Shown: positions 1-5,765 of the stretch, in pieces | How positions within the stretch are numbered: position 1 is the stretch's first letter | How the letters are laid out: each line of letters opens with the position of its first letter | Source of the DNA: an uncultured Clostridia bacterium | GTDB lineage: Bacteria; Bacillota; Clostridia; Oscillospirales; Ruminococcaceae | Assembly: GCA_947625455.1 (NCBI GenBank) | Contig: CANQOJ010000142.1 | Location: 1 to 5,817 of the forward strand | Length of the DNA stretch: 5,817 nucleotides | Direction: 5' to 3' | Position numbers and translations under genes: made by a program | Notes under the pieces: model-generated | The model's input: the letters and a program-made list of their open reading frames with translations, nothing else | Database searches by the model: none | What the model was told of the DNA's origin: nothing

Positions 1-1
1 T

Positions 2-988
2 GCGGAAGTTATGCGGTTTTTCGAGGGCTTAGGAGTTGAACTCAAAACCGAAAGAGGAAAACGCGTTTTTCCCGTTTCGGACAGGGCAATTGACGTGGTG
101 AATGCGCTTGAAAGCGAGGTTAAAAGGCGCGGAGTTGAGGTTGTTCATGAAAACGCGCGCTCGCTTATCATTGAAAACGGGAAATGCGCGGGCGTAAACA
201 CAAACAGGCGTCAGTTACGCGCGGACGCGGTTATTCTTGCGCCAGGCGGCGCGTCATACCCGAAAACAGGCTCGGACGGCTTTGGATACGAAATCGCAAG
301 GAAAGCAGGTCACACCGTAATCCCGCCGAAACCGTCGCTTTCCGCGCTTGTAACAGAGGAAAAGTGGGTTGAGAAAGCGTGCGGGCTTACGCTTAAAAAC
401 TGCGCGGTGAAGCTGAAGCACGGCGAAAAGACGATTTACGAGGATTTCGGGGAGGTTGCGTTTACCGCTGACGGGATAGGCGGCGCGGTGATACTCAGCG
501 CGTCGGCGCATATTCCCGACGGCGAGGAGAAAAACTGCCGTATTTTGGTAGATTTGAAGCCTGCACTGTCGGAAAAACAGCTTGACGCGAGGATTTTGCG
601 GGATTTTGCCGAAATCCGCGGAGGCGTTTTTTCTGACAGTCTGCGAAAATTGTTGCCGAAAGAGCTTGTCATGCCGTTTGCGGAGATAACGGGAATTGAA
701 CCCGCGAAGAAAATCTCTGAAATCACCAAAGAAGAACGCACGAATTTAGTGAAAACGCTGAAATGTCTGACGTTCAACATTCGCGCTTTTCGCCCCGTAA
801 GCGAAGCAATCATAACGCGCGGAGGCGTTTGCGTAAAGGAAATTTCGCCCAAGACAATGGAAAGCAAGCTTGTAGAAAACCTGTTTTTCGCGGGGGAAAT
901 CATTGACGTTGACGGCTACACGGGCGGGTTTAATTTGGAAATTGCGTTTTCTACGGGCAGGCTTGCGGGGGAAAATTCAAGGCGCTGA
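2..988 (+). CDS. NAD(P)/FAD-dependent oxidoreductase, HI0933/BaiN family, 5' end missing
   Basis: This is a flavoprotein of the HI0933 (BaiN/YhiN-like) family, presumed to bind FAD in the cytoplasm; the substrate is unknown for most members. The frame is open to the left edge (Ala-Glu-Val precede the first Met at 11), so that Met is internal and the true start lies upstream. Family members are about 400 residues, so roughly 70-80 N-terminal residues, including the Rossmann GxGxxG dinucleotide site, are outside the window. Counting from the Met at 11, the visible family signatures are GVELKTERGKRVFPVSD (8-24), APGGASYPKTGSDGFGYE (77-94), FTADGIGG (151-158) and the C-terminal FFAGEIIDVDGYTGGFN (292-308), which in this fold closes the FAD site. 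The end near GRLAG is typical of the family, so the C-terminus is complete. The gene precedes cmk, as often seen in Clostridia, but 279 bp and a promoter separate them. Family assignment is firm; the reaction is not known. Confidence 0.93.
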   Translation, partial: AEVMRFFEGLGVELKTERGKRVFPVSDRAIDVVNALESEVKRRGVEVVHENARSLIIENGKCAGVNTNRRQLRADAVILAPGGASYPKTGSDGFGYEIARKAGHTVIPPKPSLSALVTEEKWVEKACGLTLKNCAVKLKHGEKTIYEDFGEVAFTADGIGGAVILSASAHIPDGEEKNCRILVDLKPALSEKQLDARILRDFAEIRGGVFSDSLRKLLPKELVMPFAEITGIEPAKKISEITKEERTNLVKTLKCLTFNIRAFRPVSEAIITRGGVCVKEISPKTMESKLVENLFFAGEIIDVDGYTGGFNLEIAFSTGRLAGENSRR

Positions 989-1064
989 CGGCTGATTTTA
1001 AGCACACTTTGTATATTGAAAATGAAAATTTAGAGAAAAATATATGAAAATGTTTAAAAACCTA

Positions 1065-1093
1065 TTGCAATTTTTATAAAAATATGTTAGAAT
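1065..1093 (+). promoter_or_regulatory. Predicted sigma-A promoter with extended -10 for the cmk-plsC-ispH/rpsA operon
   Basis: The sequence shows TTGCAA (1065-1070), a 17-bp spacer, then TAGAAT (1088-1093), with TG one base before the -10 (1085-1086), the extended -10 form. Surrounding DNA (about 1010-1115) is strongly AT-rich, unlike the flanking genes. Transcription would start near 1100, giving a leader of about 165 nt before cmk. A weaker alternative lies upstream: TTGAAA at 1016-1021 with an AT-rich -10 near 1040-1046. No intrinsic terminator for the preceding flavoprotein gene is visible in 989-1064. This is a prediction from motif match and spacing only. Confidence 0.7.
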
Positions 1094-1113
1094 AAAGTGA
1101 TTTGAAATAAATA

Positions 1114-1219
1114 TAGACTGTCGCTAAGCCTCTCCATCTACTTCGTCAAAGACTTATCGACAGCTACAAAGGCTAGTCGATAAGGCTTTTCCTCGTGTCT
1201 GGGGCTTATCGGCAGTCTA
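1114..1219 (+). promoter_or_regulatory. Structured leader element: four-arm inverted repeat upstream of cmk
   Basis: The outer arms 1114-1132 and 1201-1219 pair at 18 of 19 positions (two G-U, one C-U mismatch). Nested inside is a hairpin in which 1153-1161 pairs perfectly with 1176-1184; it extends to 1162-1165/1171-1174 with a bulged A at 1175, and outward to 1148-1151/1186-1189. The arms are also related to each other. Arm A (1118-1128) can instead pair with arm B (1153-1163) at 10 of 11 positions, and arm C (1176-1184) with arm D (1205-1213) over 9 of 9 with one G-U. Two exclusive folds are therefore possible, A:D plus B:C, or A:B plus C:D. No T-run follows any arm, so this is not a simple terminator. 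It matches no riboswitch class that I recognise. It lies between the predicted promoter and cmk, so it would be transcribed. It may be a cis-regulatory RNA or a small palindromic mobile repeat, since both ends are TA. Confidence 0.6.
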
Positions 1220-1243
1220 AATGATAATTCGGTATTTCCAAAT

Positions 1244-1270
1244 TTCCTGAACAGGAGCGGTTTAAATTTG
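1244..1270 (+). promoter_or_regulatory. cmk ribosome binding site in a small hairpin, with TTG start
   Basis: AGGAG at 1253-1257 lies 10 nt before the TTG at 1268-1270, and this decides the cmk start: no ATG in the frame lies nearby, and the protein from TTG begins just where cytidylate kinases begin. The same AGGA is the 3' arm of a short stem, TCCT (1245-1248) with AGGA (1253-1256), loop GAAC, plus a possible T-G pair outside. The stem is short and may be only marginally stable. Confidence 0.6.
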
Positions 1271-1945
1271 AAGTTTATTTCTGTCGCTATCGACGGACCT
1301 GTGGGCGCGGGCAAAAGCACTGCCGCAAGAGAGTGCGCGAGGCGTCTGGGGTTTGTGTACTGCGATACGGGTGCGCTTTACAGAGCGGTTGGCGTGTTTT
1401 GCGTAAGGGAGGGAGTTGACCTTTCTGAACCAAAGCAGGTGGCGGGTTGTCTTGACAGGATAAAGGTCGAGATTTCGCTTGTTGACGGCATTCAGCATGT
1501 TTTTCTGAACGGCGAGGACGTTTCCGAGGAAATTCGCCTGCCGCAGATGTCTATGGCGGCAAGCGCGGTTTCAGCTGTGCCGGAGGTAAGAAAAGCGCTT
1601 CTCGGTATACAGAGGGATATCGCCGAAAAGAACAATGTGGTTATGGACGGGCGCGACATAGGAACAGTTGTTCTGCCGAATGCCGATGTGAAGATTTTCC
1701 TCACGGCTAAGCCCGAAATAAGGGCGAAAAGGCGGTATGACGAACTGGCGAAAAAGGGCGTTGAAACAACGTTTGACGAGGTTTTGAATGACCTTAACGA
1801 GCGCGACTATAACGACAGCCACCGCGCCGAAGCACCGCTTAAAATGGCGGAGGACGCTGCTTTGGCGGATACGTCGGAGCTTGATTTCGAGCAGAGCGTT
1901 GAGCTTATATGCGGCATTGTCAGGGAGCGCAGAGATGTTTTATAA
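1268..1945 (+). CDS. cmk: Cytidylate kinase (CMP kinase)
   Basis: Cmk transfers phosphate from ATP to CMP or dCMP, giving CDP or dCDP in the cytoplasm, so it feeds both RNA/DNA precursors and CDP-activated lipid synthesis. The 225-residue product is the normal size for the bacterial enzyme. Visible motifs are the Walker A loop GPVGAGKST (10-18), the family DTGALYR (33-39), the NMP-binding insert near 80-110 with SMAASAVSAVPEVR (95-108), GRDIGT (128-133) and the LID and arginine region NERDYNDSHRAEAPL in the C-terminal third. All expected catalytic features are present. Translation probably starts at TTG 1268, giving an N-terminal MKFISVAIDG when initiated with Met. It is the first gene after the predicted promoter and structured leader, so it is the gene most directly exposed to any leader control. 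Its 3' end overlaps plsC by 11 nt. Identification is firm. Confidence 0.97.
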   Translation: MKFISVAIDGPVGAGKSTAARECARRLGFVYCDTGALYRAVGVFCVREGVDLSEPKQVAGCLDRIKVEISLVDGIQHVFLNGEDVSEEIRLPQMSMAASAVSAVPEVRKALLGIQRDIAEKNNVVMDGRDIGTVVLPNADVKIFLTAKPEIRAKRRYDELAKKGVETTFDEVLNDLNERDYNDSHRAEAPLKMAEDAALADTSELDFEQSVELICGIVRERRDVL

Positions 1946-2540
1946 TTTCTGCAGAGGCGTTGTTAATTTTATCTTCCACATAATCTTTAAAATCACGGTA
2001 ATAGGGAAAGAGAATATCCCGCAGGAAAAAAGCGGATATATCATTGCTTCAAATCATGTTTCAAACTACGACCCGCCTATGGTGGGGATAGTGTTTAAGG
2101 GAAAATACACGTTTATGGCAAAGGACGAGCTGTTTCATATAAACCCCGTCTTTACATGGCTGATAAAGAAACTCGGCGCATTTCCCGTAAAGAGAGGCTC
2201 AAAGGACGCATCGGGCATTGACACGGCGATTGAGAGCCTTAATAACGGGCGGGTTTTCGTCATTTTCCCGGAGGGCACGCGCTCGAAAACAGGCGAGCTT
2301 GGCAAGCCGAAAAGCGGAGTTTCGCTTGTTGCGGTGAGGGCAAAGGTGCCTGTTGTGCCGGTGTATGTTGAATATGGCAGGAAAAAGTTCAGAAGAAACG
2401 CTGTTGTCTGCGTAGGAAAGGCTATTCCGAGGGAGAGTTTTGACGTTGACGCAGAGGATAAGCGCGAAATTCACAGGATAAGCAAGCTTATTATGGGCGA
2501 GATTTCGTCGCTTAAGGAGAATGCTCCGGATGTCGTATAA
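1935..2540 (+). CDS. plsC: 1-acyl-sn-glycerol-3-phosphate acyltransferase (PlsC family)
   Basis: PlsC acylates lysophosphatidic acid at position 2 to make phosphatidic acid, the precursor of membrane phospholipids, at the inner face of the membrane. The 201-residue product carries the acyltransferase blocks in order: NHVSNYDP (40-47), with the HX4D catalytic pair His41 and Asp46; FPVKRGSKDA (83-92); FPEGTRS (111-117); and VPVVPVYV (about 142-149). A hydrophobic N-terminal stretch (about 9-23) fits membrane association. The open frame extends upstream to 1788, but the ATG at 1935 is chosen because AGGGAG (1922-1927) lies 7 nt before it and because family members begin just ahead of such a hydrophobic segment. 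It overlaps the end of cmk by 11 nt in another frame, which suggests translational coupling. The family is firm; acyl chain preference and donor (acyl-ACP or acyl-CoA) cannot be read from sequence. Confidence 0.94.
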   Translation: MFYNFCRGVVNFIFHIIFKITVIGKENIPQEKSGYIIASNHVSNYDPPMVGIVFKGKYTFMAKDELFHINPVFTWLIKKLGAFPVKRGSKDASGIDTAIESLNNGRVFVIFPEGTRSKTGELGKPKSGVSLVAVRAKVPVVPVYVEYGRKKFRRNAVVCVGKAIPRESFDVDAEDKREIHRISKLIMGEISSLKENAPDVV

Positions 2541-4488
2541 AGTTGAGATTGCGGAAAACGCGGGATTTTGCCCCGGTGTTCAGAGGGCTGTTGACACCGC
2601 TGAGAAAGCCGCAAAGGAGTATGGGAAAGTTTATACGCTGGGGGAGCTTATTCACAACGAAAATGCCGTTGAGGATTTGAGGAAAAAGGGCGTTTTCGCG
2701 GTGAACAGCGTTGACGAGGCAGAGGGCAAGCCGATTGTTATACGCTCGCACGGAGTTTCCAAAAATGCCGAGCAGGAGGCAAGGGAGAAGTGCAGCGTTG
2801 TTCTTGACGCAACTTGTCCGTTTGTAAAGAGAATACACAAGATAGTTTCGGCGCTGCCTGAGGACGGCATGTTTTTCGTGCTTGGCGACAAAAATCACCC
2901 TGAGGTAGCGGGGATAATGGGAAACGCCTCGTGCAAGGCTTATGCGTGCAGAAATTATGAAGAAATAGAGACAATCCTAAAGGAAAACAACATGGACGGC
3001 AGCGCAAGGTTTGCCGTCGTGGTTCAAACCACCTTCGACCGCGGTATGTTCGACAAGTATTCGGAAGAAATACGAAAGAAGTACAGCCGCGCTGAAATAT
3101 ATGATACGATATGCAACGCCACCGACAAGCGCCAGAAAAGCGCGAGGGAGCTTGCAAAAAGAGCCGCTCTGATGATTGTAGTCGGGGGAAAGAGCAGTTC
3201 TAACACAAAGAGGCTTGCGGATATTTGCGGGGAATACTGCAAAACGGTTTTCGTTACAAATGCCGCTGAGTTTTCAAAGCAGACGCTGTTAAGTCTGTCA
3301 GCCGACAGTTTGATCGGCATTACAGCCGGAGCATCAACTCCGCGCTACATAATTAAGGAGGTTCATAGCAAGATGAACGAGGAAAACATTAAAAACACCG
3401 AAAATAACGAGGAGGACTTTGCTGCGCTGCTTGAACAGGATCAGTCTTTTACAAGATTATATACGAACAAGAGAGTTAAGGCTACGGTTGTCAGCGTTTC
3501 CAAAAAGGAAGCGATTGTAGAAGTCGGCGCGAAGCAGACGGGCTACATAGTGCGCGAGGAACTCACAAACGATCCCGATGCGGAAGTTGAGGACATAGTA
3601 AAGCCGGGCGATGTTATTGACGCGGTTGTTATCAAGGTTGACGACAACATGGGTACTGTTGCGCTGTCGAAGAAGAGAGTGGATTCGGCGCTCGGTCTTG
3701 AAAAGCTTGCGGCAGTGAAAGAGGCGAACGAAACCGTTGAGGGCGTTGTTTCGCAGGTCGTAAAGGGTGGTGTTATCGTGATTTACGAGAACACAAAGGT
3801 ATTCATTCCCGGTTCTCACACGGGCATTCCGCGCACGGGCAAACTTGAGGAGTTGCTGAAGAAAACCGTTAAATTCAAGATTATCGAAGTAAGCAACGAG
3901 CGCGGCGGAAGAGTTGTAGGCTCGATACGACAGGCAAGCAGAGAGCTGCGCGACGCTGAAAGAGCGAAGTTCTGGGAGAACATTGAAGTCGGACAGAAGT
4001 TTGAGGGCGAGGTTCGTTCAATTGAAAGCTACGGCGTGTTTGTTGACATAGGTCCTATTGACGGGCTTGTTCACACGGCTGACCTTACATGGAACAGAGT
4101 TGGTCACCCGAAAGATATTGTCAAAGTCGGCGACAAGATAAAGGTTATTGTAAAGTCGTTTGATCCCGAAAAAAGGCGCGTTTCGCTCACGGCTAAAGAT
4201 CCCGATGAAAACCCGTGGAAGAAGTTTGCGGCTGAATATTCAAAAGGTCAGATTATAAAGGCAACAATCGTTTCGATAACGGATTTCGGCGCATTTGCGC
4301 AGATTATACCGGGCGTTGACGGACTTATTCATATAAGCCAGGTTTCGGTTGAGAAAGTTGCGGACATCAACACTGTTTTAAGCGTTGGGCAGGAAGTTGA
4401 CGTCAAGATAATCGAAATTGACAACGAGAGAGAAAGAGTTTCGCTTTCTATACGCGCGCTTTCTGAGAATGTTGAAGAAGAGCAGTAA
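2530..4488 (+). CDS. ispH-rpsA: Fused IspH (HMBPP reductase) - ribosomal protein S1 with four S1 domains
   Basis: The N-terminal part (1-281) is IspH, an iron-sulfur enzyme that reduces HMBPP to IPP and DMAPP in the last step of the MEP isoprenoid pathway. All key residues are visible: cluster cysteines Cys14, Cys96 and Cys195; His42, His74 and His123; Glu125, Thr167, Ser223, Asn225 and Ser269. The C-terminal part (282-652) is a ribosomal S1-type mRNA-binding protein with four S1 domains at about 313-383, 401-468, 487-555 and 572-643. The last two are the most canonical (YGVFVDI, DFGAFAQI). S1 is a free protein in many bacteria; this fusion is known in Clostridia. Start choice: AAGGAG (2514-2519) lies 10 nt before ATG 2530 but only 1 nt before ATG 2521, so 2530 is preferred. 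It overlaps plsC by 11 nt. The frame is continuous with no sign of a frameshift. An internal start at 3373 may also make free S1. Confidence 0.95.
   Translation: MSYKVEIAENAGFCPGVQRAVDTAEKAAKEYGKVYTLGELIHNENAVEDLRKKGVFAVNSVDEAEGKPIVIRSHGVSKNAEQEAREKCSVVLDATCPFVKRIHKIVSALPEDGMFFVLGDKNHPEVAGIMGNASCKAYACRNYEEIETILKENNMDGSARFAVVVQTTFDRGMFDKYSEEIRKKYSRAEIYDTICNATDKRQKSARELAKRAALMIVVGGKSSSNTKRLADICGEYCKTVFVTNAAEFSKQTLLSLSADSLIGITAGASTPRYIIKEVHSKMNEENIKNTENNEEDFAALLEQDQSFTRLYTNKRVKATVVSVSKKEAIVEVGAKQTGYIVREELTNDPDAEVEDIVKPGDVIDAVVIKVDDNMGTVALSKKRVDSALGLEKLAAVKEANETVEGVVSQVVKGGVIVIYENTKVFIPGSHTGIPRTGKLEELLKKTVKFKIIEVSNERGGRVVGSIRQASRELRDAERAKFWENIEVGQKFEGEVRSIESYGVFVDIGPIDGLVHTADLTWNRVGHPKDIVKVGDKIKVIVKSFDPEKRRVSLTAKDPDENPWKKFAAEYSKGQIIKATIVSITDFGAFAQIIPGVDGLIHISQVSVEKVADINTVLSVGQEVDVKIIEIDNERERVSLSIRALSENVEEEQ
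3354..3375 (+). promoter_or_regulatory. Internal Shine-Dalgarno and ATG at the IspH/S1 junction
   Basis: TAAGGAGGTT (3354-3363) is an almost full complement of the 16S rRNA 3' end and is stronger than the sites in front of the annotated starts. It is followed after 11 nt (counting from AAGGAGG) by ATG 3373, in frame with the fusion. Initiation here would give a 371-residue S1 protein ending at 4488. ATG 3373 is Met282, exactly where IspH homology ends and the acidic S1 leader begins. The site is encoded by Lys-Glu-Val codons of the IspH C-terminus, so part of the match may simply follow from conserved protein sequence. Use of the start is inferred, not shown. Confidence 0.55.
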
Positions 4489-4511
4489 AGAGAAAAACAA
4501 CAATTAAAATG

Positions 4512-4543
4512 ACGCGGTTTAGTGGTTTGTAGCTAAACCGCGT
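4512..4543 (+). terminator. Hairpin after rpsA, imperfect terminator or attenuator before azlC
   Basis: An 11-bp perfect stem, ACGCGGTTTAG (4512-4522) with its complement at 4533-4543, encloses a 10-nt loop. It starts 23 nt after the rpsA stop. The following sequence, TGTTATTG, is T-rich but broken by G and A, so termination is probably incomplete. No room remains for a full promoter between the hairpin and azlC (start 4569), so azlCD may depend on read-through. A TAAAAT box at 4505-4510 lacks a convincing -35 partner. Confidence 0.6.
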
Positions 4544-4568
4544 TGTTATTGCAAAGGAAACGGGAATT

Positions 4569-5294
4569 ATGGAGAAAGCAAAAACCGACAAGCGAGCGGT
4601 GAAGTACAGGGCGGGACTTCTGGACGGGCTGCCTATTGCGCTGGGGTATCTGTCGGTATCGTTTACGTTTGGGATAACCGCAGTTGGAATGGGTTTAAGT
4701 CCGATTACGGCTATACTGATTTCAATGACAAACCTTACTTCGGCAGGTCAGCTTGCGGGCGCGGGGGTTATCTTTGCGGGCGGGGGATTTGCGGAAATGG
4801 CGCTCACGCAGCTTGTCATAAACATACGGTATTCGCTGATGAGCTTGTCGCTGTCGCAGAAACTCAGCGCAAGATTTACAATCCCGCACAGGCTGATAAG
4901 TTCATTCGGCGTGACGGACGAGATATTTGCGGTAGCGTCGGGCAAAGAGGGAGAAATTGAGCCGAGGTATATGTACGGGCTGATAACACTGCCGTATATT
5001 TTCTGGGCGGCAGGCACGGCGCTCGGCGCGGTTTTTGGGGAGATACTGCCCGAAAACATAAAATCCGCGCTGGGAATTGCAATTTACGTTATGTTCACGG
5101 CAATCGTCATTCCTCCCGTGAAAAAGAGCCTCGGAGTTTTAACGGTGGTGATTGCGGCGGCGGGGATAAGCTGTGCGATAAGATATATTCCGATATTTTC
5201 GGGCATATCGTCGGGAATTTCGGTTATAATCTGCGCAGTAATATCCGCAGCGCTCGGCGCACTGCTGTTTAAGAGAGAGGAGGGCGCGAAATGA
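4569..5294 (+). CDS. azlC: AzlC-family branched-chain amino acid exporter, large subunit
   Basis: AzlC is the larger membrane subunit of a two-component exporter. In Bacillus subtilis AzlCD gives resistance to 4-azaleucine, and the related YgaZH of E. coli exports valine; branched-chain amino acids are therefore the likely substrate, by family. The 241-residue product is of usual length and very hydrophobic, with several membrane segments (roughly 20-42, 46-72, 135-158, 165-182, 187-205 and 212-233). Signature stretches are DGLPIALGY (19-27), NIRYSLMSLSLSQ (85-97) and FGVTDEIFAV (113-122). A charged N-terminus (1-18) precedes the first segment. The start at ATG 4569 follows AGGA (4555-4558) at 10 nt. 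The stop overlaps azlD by ATGA, so the two subunits are almost surely translated together. The gene sits 80 bp after rpsA behind a hairpin. Family is firm; actual substrate is inferred. Confidence 0.93.
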   Translation: MEKAKTDKRAVKYRAGLLDGLPIALGYLSVSFTFGITAVGMGLSPITAILISMTNLTSAGQLAGAGVIFAGGGFAEMALTQLVINIRYSLMSLSLSQKLSARFTIPHRLISSFGVTDEIFAVASGKEGEIEPRYMYGLITLPYIFWAAGTALGAVFGEILPENIKSALGIAIYVMFTAIVIPPVKKSLGVLTVVIAAAGISCAIRYIPIFSGISSGISVIICAVISAALGALLFKREEGAK

Positions 5295-5611
5295 GCGAAA
5301 CTCTGTATTTGTGCATAAGCATTGCGATAATGGCGGGCGTTACTTACCTTATCAGAATGTTTCCGCTTGCGCTCGTCAGAGGGAAGATAAAATCGCGGTT
5401 TGTGCTGGATTTTCTGTACTACATACCATACGCGGTGTTGAGCGCCATGACGATACCCGCAATATTCTACAGCACAAGTTCGTTTATCAGCGCGTCAGTC
5501 GGGCTTTTAATCGCGCTCGTCCTGGCGTTTTTCGAGAGAGGGCTTATGACGGTAGCGGCAGCCTCGTGCGCGGGGGTGTTTGTGACGGAGTTGATATTGA
5601 GTTTATTTTAA
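5291..5611 (+). CDS. azlD: AzlD-family branched-chain amino acid exporter, small subunit
   Basis: AzlD is the small membrane partner of AzlC; the pair forms the exporter. The 106-residue product has the usual size and about four hydrophobic segments (roughly 5-27, 40-60, 66-80 and 84-105). Family signatures are TYLIRMFPL (18-26), a conserved pair around the first membrane segment, and FLYYIPYAVLSAMTIPAI (41-58). AGGAGG (5278-5283) lies 7 nt before ATG 5291 inside the end of azlC, and the start overlaps the azlC stop as ATGA, so coupling to azlC is expected. A longer open frame on the same strand (5311-5724) is an out-of-frame shadow. No gene follows on the + strand before the hairpins downstream, so azlD appears to end the transcript. 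Confidence 0.93.
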   Translation: MSETLYLCISIAIMAGVTYLIRMFPLALVRGKIKSRFVLDFLYYIPYAVLSAMTIPAIFYSTSSFISASVGLLIALVLAFFERGLMTVAAASCAGVFVTELILSLF

Positions 5612-5633
5612 GGCAAAGGCGAACTAAGAACGC

Positions 5634-5687
5634 AAGGGGGAAAACTTTTGAAAAAGTTTTCCCCCTTACCCCTTTTCAAAACTTTTT
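5634..5687 (+). repeat. Long perfect hairpin with a competing downstream arm after azlD
   Basis: The stem 5634-5648 pairs perfectly with 5653-5667 (15 bp, loop TGAA), combining a G5/C5 block with A/T runs. It begins 22 nt after the azlD stop. Downstream, 5678-5687 repeats the A4-C-T4 sequence of the 5' arm and can pair perfectly over 10 bp with 5651-5660, which would open the first hairpin. The first hairpin is followed by ACCCCTTTTC, not a T-run, so it is not a standard intrinsic terminator. From memory, purine/pyrimidine-block repeats of this look occur between genes in Oscillospirales genomes; I could not check this. It may be a dispersed palindromic element or an mRNA 3' end stabiliser. 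Confidence 0.6.
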
Positions 5688-5732
5688 ATTACGGCTGGTA
5701 ATGATAAGGTTCTTTAGCGCATAATAGAAAAT

Positions 5733-5765
5733 GGCTCACGGGTTTTAATCCGTGAGCCGTTTTTT
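5733..5765 (+). terminator. Intrinsic terminator of azlCD
   Basis: The stem GGCTCACGG (5733-5741) pairs perfectly with CCGTGAGCC (5750-5758), extended inward by G-T and T-A pairs, and is followed by GTTTTTT (5759-5765). A run of A before the stem (5728-5731) can pair with the T-run. On the opposite strand the hairpin is followed by ATTTTCTATT, so it could also stop a convergent transcript. Confidence 0.88.

Noticed and set aside
590..610. Short direct repeat GGATTTTGC twice within 20 bases in the flavoprotein gene
   Set aside because: Explained by coding of similar residues; no flanking sign of slippage or insertion.
436..903. Long open frame on the - strand inside the flavoprotein gene (155 codons)
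   Set aside because: Antisense shadow: the + strand protein matches a known family along its length and the - strand product is recognisable as nothing.
1221..1250. Nine-codon open frame (MIIRYFQIS) between the leader structure and cmk, a possible leader peptide
   Set aside because: No Shine-Dalgarno precedes the ATG and there is no run of a regulatory amino acid codon; chance is the simpler explanation.
1788..1934. Longer N-terminus for PlsC starting at 1788
   Set aside because: The extension lies inside the cmk coding region, lacks family similarity, and ATG 1935 has a well-spaced AGGGAG.
2521..2529. ATG at 2521 as the IspH start
   Set aside because: The Shine-Dalgarno ends only 1 nt before it; ATG 2530 has a workable 10-nt spacing and gives a typical IspH N-terminus.
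5311..5724. 137-codon frame on the + strand overlapping azlD and running through the downstream hairpin
   Set aside because: Out of frame with azlD, no binding site, basic composition typical of shifted frames, and it runs across the palindrome.
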